Below, in pieces: positions 37,484-44,249 of a stretch of 64,000 nucleotides of DNA. A program made the translations under genes and the position numbers. Source of the DNA: CAZUGA01 sp964619885 (GTDB lineage: Bacteria > Pseudomonadota > Gammaproteobacteria > Methylococcales > UBA1147); assembly GCA_964619885.1 (NCBI GenBank), contig CAZUGA010000017.1:1-64000 (forward strand). Reading direction: 5' to 3'. The number at the start of each line of letters is the position of its first letter. The first letter of the stretch is position 1. The notes beneath the pieces were generated by a model. The model was not told where the DNA came from. It saw only the letters and a program-made list of their open reading frames with translations, and ran no database searches.

Positions 37484-38589
37484 AAAGGTTGGGTCAAATT
37501 TGGGGAAAAATCTGTAGTTTCGAAAATTTATGGATTGCCTATAGAAAAGCGCGGCTCGGCAAGACTTTACGGCCCAGTGTCGCCTTGTTTTCCATGAATG
37601 TGGAAAAAGAGTTAATGGTTTTGCAAAGAGAACTCCGCGATGGGAGTTATCAACCTGGGGAATATCGGCTTTTTACGATTTATGAACGCAAACCCCGCGC
37701 GATCGCCGCCGCGCCATTTCGGGACCGCGTTGTTCATCATGCGATCATGAATCTGTTAGAGCCCACGTTGGATCGAAGTTTTATAAACGATTCCTATGCA
37801 TGCCGCAAAGGTAAAGGGGTTCACCGGGCGGTCGATCGGTTTCAGCGTTGGGCACAACGCTATACCTATGTTTTAAAACTTGATGTCGAGCAATATTTTT
37901 CGTCAATCGACCATCCGATTCTCAAGGAAAAATTGCATCGCAAAATAAAGGACCGGTCAAGCTTAGCCTTATTGGAAAAAATAATTGATGCCAGCCCGCA
38001 AAATCCTAAACGGCCATTAGACTTTTTTCGGGGTGATGATCTATTGACGCCGTTGGGCAGGGGTGTGGGCATTCCAATCGGGAATCTTACCAGCCAGTTT
38101 TTCGCCAATCTTTTTCTGGATGATCTTGACCATTTCATTAAGCAGGAGCTGCGGGTAAAAGGATATCTCCGCTATGTTGATGATATGGTTTTATTGGCCG
38201 ATAGCAAAACGGAGTTGGCCGAATACCGTGAGATTATTCGGGAGAAATTAGAAGATTTAAGGTTGCGAGTGCACCCGAGAAAAGCGCATATCAGCCGCGC
38301 TGTCGACGGGTTGAACTTATTCGGGTATTTGGTTTATCGGGATTATCGAAGGTTAAGGAACGACAATGGTTATCGATTCGCCAGAAAATTGCGCGGGTTT
38401 GCTAAGGCTTACGAAGTTTGGGAGGTTGATTGGGATACATTGAACAGTTCGGTCCAAAGCTGGATCGGTCATGCCAAGCACGCCGATATATGGGGATTGC
38501 GCACAGCGATTTTTTCTGACATTGTATTTCGCAGGGGACCCGACCCACAAACGAATCCGCGTGCTGCGTGGCGGCTCTTGGAACAATAA
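37480..38589 (+). CDS. DGR reverse transcriptase
   Basis: 369 residues from the ATG overlapping the avd stop. RT fingers-palm motifs are intact: first Asp in 'VLKLDVEQYFSSIDH' (Asp135), motif with 'IPIGNLTSQF' (about 198–207), and the catalytic 'YVDDM' (Tyr232–Met236). DGR RTs have the I/V/L-G-xxx-S-Q pattern instead of the Q-G-xxx-S-P seen in group II intron and retroviral RTs; here I200-G-NLT-S-Q fits. There is no maturase or endonuclease domain, as expected. The last 34 bp of the gene overlap the TR. It copies TR RNA into cDNA with errors at adenines to rewrite the VRs. Confidence 0.95.
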   Translation: MKRLGQIWGKICSFENLWIAYRKARLGKTLRPSVALFSMNVEKELMVLQRELRDGSYQPGEYRLFTIYERKPRAIAAAPFRDRVVHHAIMNLLEPTLDRSFINDSYACRKGKGVHRAVDRFQRWAQRYTYVLKLDVEQYFSSIDHPILKEKLHRKIKDRSSLALLEKIIDASPQNPKRPLDFFRGDDLLTPLGRGVGIPIGNLTSQFFANLFLDDLDHFIKQELRVKGYLRYVDDMVLLADSKTELAEYREIIREKLEDLRLRVHPRKAHISRAVDGLNLFGYLVYRDYRRLRNDNGYRFARKLRGFAKAYEVWEVDWDTLNSSVQSWIGHAKHADIWGLRTAIFSDIVFRRGPDPQTNPRAAWRLLEQ

Positions 38590-38671
38590 ACCGAACAACG
38601 CGCGTTCGGCGAACCGGAACAGGAACAAACCGGAGAACTCGAACAACAATGTTGGATTTCGCTTGGCCCAG
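38556..38671 (+). repeat. DGR template repeat (TR)
   Basis: A 116-bp sequence that matches both VRs except at adenines. It starts inside the RT coding end and runs into the intergenic region. It encodes AAC, AAT or AAA at the 13 codon positions that vary in the targets, so mutagenesis from AAY gives wide amino-acid variety. It contains 32 adenines. Two flanking positions (38551 and 38555, A in TR but T and C in both VRs) suggest that homology may extend a few bases further left. The open frame 38471–38701 that reads through here is not a gene but the TR read as protein. Confidence 0.97.
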
Positions 38672-38806
38672 TCTACCTGTGCGGCCGAAAGCCGGACCTA
38701 GAGCCAGGTTGTTCATGGACAACATGGGAATGGTGCGCAGGTGTCCATGAGCCGGGTTCCCGGTTTCGCAAGGATGGGAAAGACGAATAGTATTGTTAGG
38801 AAAACG

Positions 38807-38847
38807 GCAAGCGGGGCTGGTAGGATTTTTCCGAAGGCCCCGCTTGC
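38807..38847 (+). terminator. GC-rich hairpin after the TR
   Basis: GCAAGCGGGGC and GCCCCGCTTGC pair perfectly (11 bp) around a 19-base loop. A second short hairpin (AAAGAT/ATCTTT) with a T-rich run follows at 38854–38873. This is a likely 3' end of the DGR transcript, either as a terminator or as a structural cap. Confidence 0.5.
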
Positions 38848-38889
38848 ATTACAAAGATGCTTTCGATCTTTTTAATTTTGGGGGTTGGG

Positions 38890-38986
38890 AAGCAGTTTGT
38901 TGATTGATCAGAACGCGTGAATACGTCCGTGTAAGCTCCGCTGCAACATCCTTGTTGCAGAAGTCTGATCAATCAACAATCTGCTT
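38890..38986. repeat. Long inverted repeat with inner hairpin
   Basis: Arms of 23 bp (38890–38912 and 38964–38986, one mismatch) enclose a 51-bp segment that itself holds a perfect 7-bp hairpin, CTGCAAC/GTTGCAG (38941–38960). The overall shape resembles a dispersed palindromic element or MITE. Its position between TR and the second target raises the alternative that it belongs to the DGR. Confidence 0.55.
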
Positions 38987-39106
38987 GCTTGCCGAATAGA
39001 TGGATGGCCGTTTTATATAGATTTATAGGTTGTAAACATTGGGATTACTCGGAAAATTACAAAGACCTGGATTGATTGAGCCTCGGATTGGATACGGAAA
39101 ATAAAC

Positions 39107-40849
39107 TTGGCAAAAAAATACGCGCTTTTGATTGGTAATACGGATTACAAAGACGAACATTTACCGCAATTGAGTGGTTCGCTTGTGGATATTAAATCCG
39201 TAGCAGCGGTGTTGAATAATCGGAAAATTTGTGGATTCGATGAGGTCATACGACTGCCAAACCCGACGTTTTCAGAGTCTATGCGGGCTTTGAGTCAGTT
39301 ATTTGCAAATAAGACCAAGGATGAACTGCTATTGTTTTATTTTAGCGGACACGGAGTTAAAGATCACGCGGGCGACTTGTTCTTCGCGATCAAGGAAACC
39401 GAGCATGGGTTGTATGACGGAACCGCGATCGCGGCGTCACTGCTGAAAAACATCGTTAACAAAAGCGGCTCGCATCGCCAGGTATTGATACTGGACTGTT
39501 GCCACAGCGGAGCCATCACGCAGGGCCTAAAAGGAATCGATACGATGGTGACAACCGATACGTTCGATGTTACAGGCTATGGCTGTGGGATTATTGCCGC
39601 AACCCGCTCGCATCAATACGCGGCGGATAGTACTGGCAGCGATGAAAGTAGCCAGCGTTCGTTATTTACGCATTTTTTGGTCGAAGGCTTGGAAACGGGT
39701 GCGGCAGCGGACGAAAGCTCCGATACGGTAACCGTCGAACAGCTCTACCAGTATGTCCACAAAAAAGTTACCGAAGTTCGGCCGGGTATGCAACCTGTGT
39801 ACATCTGCGACCAATCGATCGGGCGGATTGGATTGGCGAAGAATCCGCGCCAAGTTTTTAAATTGCCTGAGGATCTAATGAATGATCTGGTGGATGCCAA
39901 CCCAAGGACCCGCATCGGTGTATTACGCGAATTGAATACAATTGTTGTGAAAGGGGATGAGCGGAAGCGTGCAGCAGTACAAAATGTGCTGAGTGCTCGA
40001 ATGGACGAAGAACGTGACCGTTTTGTACACCAGGAGATTGAGCAATTGTTGACGGTCTTGAGCGAAGTCACCGCGGACACTGTTAAACCCGAGCGTATCT
40101 CAGTAACTCGTCCTGAAAATACCGATTCTCTTGACCCGGGACGGGTATTTAGTGATACCTTGAAAGACGGTTCGAATGGTCCCGAGATGATGGTAATACC
40201 TGCAGGAAAATTCCGAATGGGGGATATTTCAGGCAATGGGGATGAAGATGAAAAACCGGTTCACGAGGTCAAAATCGAACGTCTGTTCGCATTGGGTAAG
40301 TACCCGGTAAGCTTTGCCGAATACGATTATTATTGCGACCAGACCGGCGTGGACAAACCCGGTGATGAAGATTGGGGCCGAAATGATCGTCCGGTCATCA
40401 ATGTTTCTTGGAACGATGCTGTTGCGTACATCGAATGGTTGAGGGAACAAACTGGTAAGCGCTACCGTTTGCCTTCCGAGGCCGAATGGGAATACGCGGC
40501 ACGGGGCGGGACAGACACAGCGTATTGGTGGGGAGATGAAGCCGACAAAAATCTTGCGAATTTTAGCGGCAAAAAAACCAATCCGGTGAAAAAATTCAAA
40601 GCGAATCTATTCGGCTTACACGACACATTGGGTAATGTTTGGGAGTGGGTGCAAGATACATGGCACGAGAATTATCAGTCTGCTCCATGCGATGGTTCTG
40701 CCTGGTTGGACGATGAACTTCGACTCCGCGTACTGCGTGGCGGCTCTTGGTACAGTGAGCCGAACTACGCGCGTTCGGCGTTCCGGAACAGGGACGAACC
40801 GGAGTACTCGAACTACAATGTTGGATTTCGCTTGGCCCAGGACCTTTAG
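39107..40849 (+). CDS. DGR target 2: caspase-FGE protein without membrane anchor
   Basis: 580 residues from a TTG start (an AAAA-rich context gives a weak ribosome site). It is a paralogue of target 1 with the same order: caspase-like domain with His82 ('YFSGHG') and Cys132 ('LDCCHSG'), HEAT-like repeats (about 255–325), and an FGE/C-lectin-like domain (about 345–580) ending in the variable repeat (residues 540–578). Unlike target 1 it has no membrane helix and a much shorter linker, so it is probably cytoplasmic. Position 2.1 kb downstream of TR. I infer that both are DGR-tuned sensors with protease output, perhaps against phage or kin; that purpose is not shown. Confidence 0.88.
   Translation: MAKKYALLIGNTDYKDEHLPQLSGSLVDIKSVAAVLNNRKICGFDEVIRLPNPTFSESMRALSQLFANKTKDELLLFYFSGHGVKDHAGDLFFAIKETEHGLYDGTAIAASLLKNIVNKSGSHRQVLILDCCHSGAITQGLKGIDTMVTTDTFDVTGYGCGIIAATRSHQYAADSTGSDESSQRSLFTHFLVEGLETGAAADESSDTVTVEQLYQYVHKKVTEVRPGMQPVYICDQSIGRIGLAKNPRQVFKLPEDLMNDLVDANPRTRIGVLRELNTIVVKGDERKRAAVQNVLSARMDEERDRFVHQEIEQLLTVLSEVTADTVKPERISVTRPENTDSLDPGRVFSDTLKDGSNGPEMMVIPAGKFRMGDISGNGDEDEKPVHEVKIERLFALGKYPVSFAEYDYYCDQTGVDKPGDEDWGRNDRPVINVSWNDAVAYIEWLREQTGKRYRLPSEAEWEYAARGGTDTAYWWGDEADKNLANFSGKKTNPVKKFKANLFGLHDTLGNVWEWVQDTWHENYQSAPCDGSAWLDDELRLRVLRGGSWYSEPNYARSAFRNRDEPEYSNYNVGFRLAQDL
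40725..40840 (+). repeat. DGR variable repeat VR2
   Basis: A 116-bp copy of TR at the end of target 2. It differs from TR at 11 adenines (for example codons NNK become YSE) and at one non-adenine base, 40732, where A replaces the G of TR and VR1. That site is silent (Val) and lies near the left edge, so the last homing event may have resolved to the right of it. All other C, G and T positions match. The pattern independent of VR1 shows separate mutagenic events. Confidence 0.95.
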
Positions 40850-40983
40850 CCCTTTTTGCTTTGTTCTTTTACCCTTTTTTATCTGGTGTTAAAAAAGTCT
40901 GGAATAGTTAATTTTACATGCCATTTTTCTAAATCAGCGTCCAAAAAATGATTTACCAAAACGGAAAATAGTGCAGGTTTTCT

Positions 40984-41013
40984 GCTTTCATTTTCGCTAG
41001 CGAAAATGAAAGC
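40984..41013. repeat. Perfect 30-bp palindrome
   Basis: A perfectly self-complementary sequence centred on CGCTAGCG, with 15-bp arms (GCTTTCATTTTCGCT on the left). It contains the stop codon of the frameshifted ankyrin gene (minus strand) and lies about 135 bp after target 2. No T-run follows on either strand. It could be a bidirectional terminator without a loop or a binding site. Confidence 0.7.
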
Positions 41014-41526
41014 GGATAATATCCAAAATATGGGTTAGGCCCTGACCCTGCGCCAAACTTTGCGCGGTGTTGGCTTGGTGGTCGGCGATGGTGGGGTTTG
41101 CGCCGTTCTTCATCAGTAATTCTACGATTTTTTCCTGTCCGAATAACGAAGCCATCATCAACGCGGTTTGCCCGGCGTTGTTTCGGTGGTTGATGTCGCA
41201 TTCGGTGTGTTCGATCAGCCATTGCGCAGTTTGGGTATGCCCCTTGAACGCGACCCCATAAAAGCATTGCTACCTCTGGCATCCTGAGCACAAGCATTGG
41301 CACCGAAGGCGAGCAAATGCGCCGCGGTATCGTGATGCCCGTAATAGGTGGCGAGTATAAAAAGATTGTCACCGCGATCATTGCGCGCGTGAATATCGCC
41401 GCCAGCGGTGGCGTAGCTTCGAATGGCATTGATATTTCCGGTCCGGGCGGCATCGAAAGCGTCGATGTCTTCCGCTACAACCGAGTAAGAAATGACTAGT
41501 AAGCCTATGGCTATGATTTTATTCAT
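40997..41526 (-). pseudogene. Frameshifted ankyrin-repeat gene, ankB-like
   Basis: The first 85 or so codons encode a signal peptide (MNKIIAIGLLVISYSVVAE) and two ankyrin repeats ('DAARTGNINAIRSYATAGGDIHARNDRGDNLFILATYYGHHDTAAHLLAFGA'). Near the AAAA at 41260–41263 the frame breaks by one missing base; after a shift it continues as 'FKGHTQTAQWLIEHTECDIN', then 'GQTALMMASLFGQEKIVELL' up to the stop at 40997–40999. The repaired length is about 176 residues. A periplasmic ankyrin protein beside a catalase gene matches the katB–ankB pair known from Pseudomonas. A sequencing error is possible but the neighbouring catalase gene is also damaged. Confidence 0.8.
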
Positions 41527-41601
41527 GCTGTTCTCCGTTAATAAATTTTATCAATCGCAAGATTGGGGCGGCAAAATATCTGCCGCCCTTAAATGGGTTG
41601 T

Positions 41602-42645
41602 CTAATTGGGATAAATTGCGGCAAGTTCTTTAACTTTGGTCATGTTTGCGTTGGCGGCAATACCGACCCGCATGCCATACTCGGGATCCGCCTTGTAAAG
41701 ATACGATGTGATGATATTGCGAATTTCCGGGCTTTTGACCTGGACCAAATCGCCACCGAATGCTTCCACTAACGCGTTTTTTGATCGGGCATCGAAGGAC
41801 TGGTACAAATCCCCGGCTTGCTTGAAATCCTGGGTTTTGTGGAACGGGATTTGTTGTGTTGAACCGTTTAACGGTGTCGCGCAAGCCTTGTAATCCGCGT
41901 GGGTTACCGCGTAGCCTGCATCGCTTTGGTAGCGGCTGGGAAAATAATTGACGCTCTGCGCTTTGGTGGACGAAAAACCAATGCCGTCTTGAACGCTGAT
42001 GGCGTGAACCGGCGAACGGGGTTTGTTGGGTGCTAATTCCAAATGGTTGGCGCCCAACCGGTAGCGCTGCGTGTCGGCGTACGAAAACAAGCGTCCCTGC
42101 AACATCCGGTCTTCCGAGGGTTCGATGCCGGGGATCATATTGCTCGGCGCAAACGCGGCTTGTTCGGTCCATTGGAAGAAGTTGTCCGGTACTTCGTTCA
42201 ATACCATTTCACCGACTTTGCGCGCGGGAACTTGGGATTCTGGCCAGATGACCGTGGTATCCAGTGGGTTAAACGCAAACCGACCCAATTGATTTGGATC
42301 CATGGTCTGGATGTACAGATCCCAAACTGGGAAGTTGCCGCGGTCAATATTTTGGTATAAATCCTGGGTCAAATGGTTGAAGTTGGTCGCCTGGATTTTT
42401 TCCGCTTCTGCCGGTGTTAGACCTTTGATGCCCTGGCGTGATTTCCAGGTGAACTTAACATAGCGAACTTGGCAGTCGTCGGTGACGAATTTAAACGCGT
42501 GAACCCCGGAACCGTCCATCTGGCGCAAACTTTCGGGTATGCCCAACGGCGAGTACAAGAAGGTCAACATATGGGTCGCTTCGGGTTTGAACGAGAAAAA
42601 ATCGAAATAGCGGTTTGGGTCCTGATTAAAGTCGCGTGACCGCAG
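41602..42645 (-). pseudogene. 5'-truncated monofunctional catalase gene
   Basis: The readable protein begins near 'NQDPNRYFDFFSFKPEATHML' and continues to a normal C-terminus. The proximal haem ligand is present in 'RLFSYADTQRYRLGANH'. The N-terminal part, about 180 residues holding the catalytic His and Asn, is missing: the frame upstream of about 42645 reads unrelated sequence. An internal ATG at 42570 gives a 322-residue frame that would be inactive as a catalase. With ankB it forms a decayed peroxide-defence pair. Confidence 0.8.
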
Positions 42646-42692
42646 AACCCCACCAAATATCGAGTCGGCAGACCGATAGATAGTTTGTTTGT

Positions 42693-42756
42693 AAAGAACA
42701 CAAATAGTTCTTTATTATATTTCACGGCCAACATATTAAATGCGCACCTTGCATTT
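42693..42756. promoter_or_regulatory. Two inverted repeats upstream of the peptide cluster
   Basis: Two N7-spaced palindromes lie in the gap before the peptide genes: AAAGAAC/GTTCTTT (42693–42713) and AAATGC/GCATTT (42738–42756). Enhancer-binding activators of sigma-54 promoters use such dyads 80–200 bp upstream, and these lie 85–150 bp before the -24 box. Their role is inferred from position and symmetry only. Confidence 0.35.
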
Positions 42757-42840
42757 TAAATCGGGTTGTTGTTTGACTTTGAAAAATATTACTATTTATA
42801 TTCAATAACTTGCAATATTTGTGCGTGACATTCTGTCAAC

Positions 42841-42857
42841 TTGGCACAGCCTCTGCA
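42841..42857 (+). promoter_or_regulatory. Sigma-54 (-24/-12) promoter candidate for the peptide cluster
   Basis: TTGGCACAGCCTCTGCA contains GG and GC exactly 10 bases apart, with a full TTGGCAC -24 element. It lies about 84 bp upstream of the first peptide gene. A short dyad TGACA/TGTCA (42826–42838) stands just before the -24 element. The other sigma-54-like sites of the window are at 5921 and 47225. Confidence 0.65.
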
Positions 42858-42940
42858 ATAACCCAGTCAAGCTATAAACGCTTGGATGTGTTTTAACCAC
42901 GATTCATTACAACGAAACGATTTTATTAGGAGAGCCAACC

Positions 42941-43210
42941 ATGACTACTGTAACGATTAAAGATTTGACCACCGAAAAAGAATTAGACCACAAAGCGATG
43001 TCTGAAGTCTCCGGCGGTAACGCTGCGATCGCAATGGCTGATAGCTTGGGTCTGGGCCTTTTCTTCGCCAGCCCTGTCATTCACAACGTCGCTAACGACC
43101 AATACAACATCGGTTCACAGAGCGCTGTCATCGGCGGCGGCAACCTGATCGGCGACGGCGTATTCGCACCGGTTCAATTTCAAGGTTTGTATCAAAGCAA
43201 CAACGCTTAA
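42941..43210 (+). CDS. Double-glycine leader peptide 1
   Basis: 89 residues. The first 26 (MTTVTIKDLTTEKELDHKAM, then SEVSGG) form a leader with the microcin/bacteriocin pattern Leu...Met-x-x-Val-x-Gly-Gly, comparable to the microcin V leader end 'ELDSVSGG'. The 63-residue core is Gly/Ala rich, has no cysteine, and shares with its neighbours 'SPVIHNVANDQYN', 'GGGN', 'GDGVFAPVQ' and a tail 'YQSNNA'. A good ribosome site (AGGAG) precedes it. It is probably exported by a C39-peptidase ABC transporter, but none is encoded in the window. Function unknown. Confidence 0.8.
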   Translation: MTTVTIKDLTTEKELDHKAMSEVSGGNAAIAMADSLGLGLFFASPVIHNVANDQYNIGSQSAVIGGGNLIGDGVFAPVQFQGLYQSNNA

Positions 43211-43257
43211 TTTTATTCACTGACTTATTTATTTAACGATTAATTGGAGAAATGACC

Positions 43258-43506
43258 ATGACAACTTTATCGATTACTGATTTGAGCAGCGAAAAAGCAT
43301 TGGACCGTAAGGAAATGTCTGAAGTATCCGGCGGCACCGACTTTTCGGCTTTGCTAGCCATCGCTAGCCCGTTTATCACGAATATTGCAAACGACCAGTA
43401 CAACATTGGCGCGCAGTCGTCTTTCATCGGCGGCGGTAACTATATCGAAGACGGCGTCTACGCACCGGTTCAAATCCAGTGGATGAACCAAAGCAACAAC
43501 GCTTAA
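43258..43506 (+). CDS. Double-glycine leader peptide 2
   Basis: 82 residues from the second ATG; the ATG at 43252 is too close to the GGAGA ribosome site, while 43258 has the same 7-base spacing as in the neighbouring copies. The leader ends 'DRKEMSEVSGG' (residue 26). The 56-residue core is the most divergent of the four: the Gly/Ala-rich helix after the leader is shorter ('TDFSALLAIASPFITNIANDQYN'), but 'GGGNYIEDGVYAPVQ' and the ending 'NQSNNA' are kept. No cysteine. Confidence 0.78.
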   Translation: MTTLSITDLSSEKALDRKEMSEVSGGTDFSALLAIASPFITNIANDQYNIGAQSSFIGGGNYIEDGVYAPVQIQWMNQSNNA

Positions 43507-43551
43507 TTTGAGTTATTAATTTTAATTTAACAATTATTTGGAGAAACTATC

Positions 43552-43824
43552 ATGACATTATCAATCAAAGATTTGAGCGTAGCTAAAGAAATGGACCGCA
43601 AGGAAATGACAGAAGTCTCTGGCGGGAACGCTGCACTGGCTATGGCCGGTGGCTTCGGACTGGATATTGCGGCTTTCATCGGTAGCCCAGTGATCCACAA
43701 CGTCGCTAACGATCAGTACAACACTGGCGCACAAAGCGCTGGAATCGGCGGCGGCAACATGGTCGGCGACGGCGTATTCGCACCGGTTCAGTGGCAGGAT
43801 CTGTACCAAAGCAACAACGCTTAA
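43552..43824 (+). CDS. Double-glycine leader peptide 3
   Basis: 90 residues with a 25-residue leader (MTLSIKDLSVAKEMDRKEMT, then EVSGG) and a 65-residue core. The core starts with a hydrophobic Gly/Ala-rich stretch ('NAALAMAGGFGLDIAAFIG') and then the shared block 'SPVIHNVANDQYN', 'GGGNMVGDGVFAPVQWQ' and 'YQSNNA'. The preceding intergenic sequence and leader codons are nearly identical to those of copy 4, so the two arose by recent duplication of a 318-bp unit. Confidence 0.8.
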   Translation: MTLSIKDLSVAKEMDRKEMTEVSGGNAALAMAGGFGLDIAAFIGSPVIHNVANDQYNTGAQSAGIGGGNMVGDGVFAPVQWQDLYQSNNA

Positions 43825-43869
43825 TTTGAGTTATTAATTTTAATTTAACAATTATTTGGAGAAACTATC

Positions 43870-44142
43870 ATGACATTATCAATCAAAGATTTGAGCGTAG
43901 CTAAAGAAATGGACCGCAAGGAAATGACAGAGGTCTCTGGCGGAAACGCTGCACTGGCTATGGCCGGCGGCTTCGGATTGGATCTTGCTGCTTTCATCGG
44001 TAGCCCGGTCATCCACAACGTGGCTAACGATCAGAAAAACACGGGCGCACAAGCTGCTTCCATCGGCGGCGGCAACTTAGTCGGCGACGGCGTATTCGCA
44101 CCGGTTCAGTGGCAGTCTATGTACCAAAGCAACGTATCTTAA
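43870..44142 (+). CDS. Double-glycine leader peptide 4
   Basis: 90 residues; leader identical in amino acids to copy 3. The core keeps 'NAALAMAGGFGLDLAAFIGS' and 'GGGNLVGDGVFAPVQWQ', but the central Tyr becomes Lys ('NDQKN'), Ser replacements occur around 'AQAAS', and the end reads 'YQSNVS' instead of 'YQSNNA'. It closes the tandem set and is followed after 24 bp by a strong terminator. No immunity or export gene is adjacent. Confidence 0.8.
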   Translation: MTLSIKDLSVAKEMDRKEMTEVSGGNAALAMAGGFGLDLAAFIGSPVIHNVANDQKNTGAQAASIGGGNLVGDGVFAPVQWQSMYQSNVS

Positions 44143-44166
44143 TTGATTGCCTCAAGCTGTATCCCA

Positions 44167-44197
44167 AAACGGGGGTCTTCGGACCCCCGTTTTTTAT
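44167..44197 (+). terminator. Strong intrinsic terminator
   Basis: An 11-bp stem AAACGGGGGTC/GACCCCCGTTT with a UUCG tetraloop, followed by a T-run. It ends the peptide cluster on the plus strand. Confidence 0.9.
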
Positions 44198-44249
44198 TGT
44201 TGGAAGCCAGTTCGTAATTGAAAACGGCTATAAAAGGTGGAGATCGACG

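Larger units (their letters stand above)
38590..39106. other. Gap with TR end, hairpins and inverted repeat
   Basis: Between RT and target 2. Besides the TR end it contains a small GGC-CGAAA-GCC hairpin right after the TR (about 38682–38692), a further GTTGT/ACAAC hairpin near 38709–38724, an 11-bp-stem hairpin (38807–38847) and a 23-bp inverted repeat (38890–38986). No gene was found. The structured sequence is probably partly the 3' end of the template RNA. Confidence 0.55.

Noticed and set aside
37480..38589. Retron or group II intron RT
   Set aside because: The RT has the DGR-type I-G-xxx-S-Q motif, no maturase domain, an adjacent Avd-like gene and a TR/VR set; no msr/msd-type structure is visible.
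38471..38701. Open frame of 76 codons across the TR
   Set aside because: It is the TR read in the VR frame; it has no ribosome site and starts inside the RT gene.
40953..41453. 166-codon minus-strand frame overlapping the ankyrin gene
   Set aside because: The protein shows no ankyrin or other features; it is a shadow frame of the frameshifted gene.
42941..44142. Lanthipeptide or lasso peptide cluster
   Set aside because: Cores lack cysteine and no LanM, LanB, C39 or asparagine-synthetase-like gene is adjacent; only the leader resembles exported microcins.
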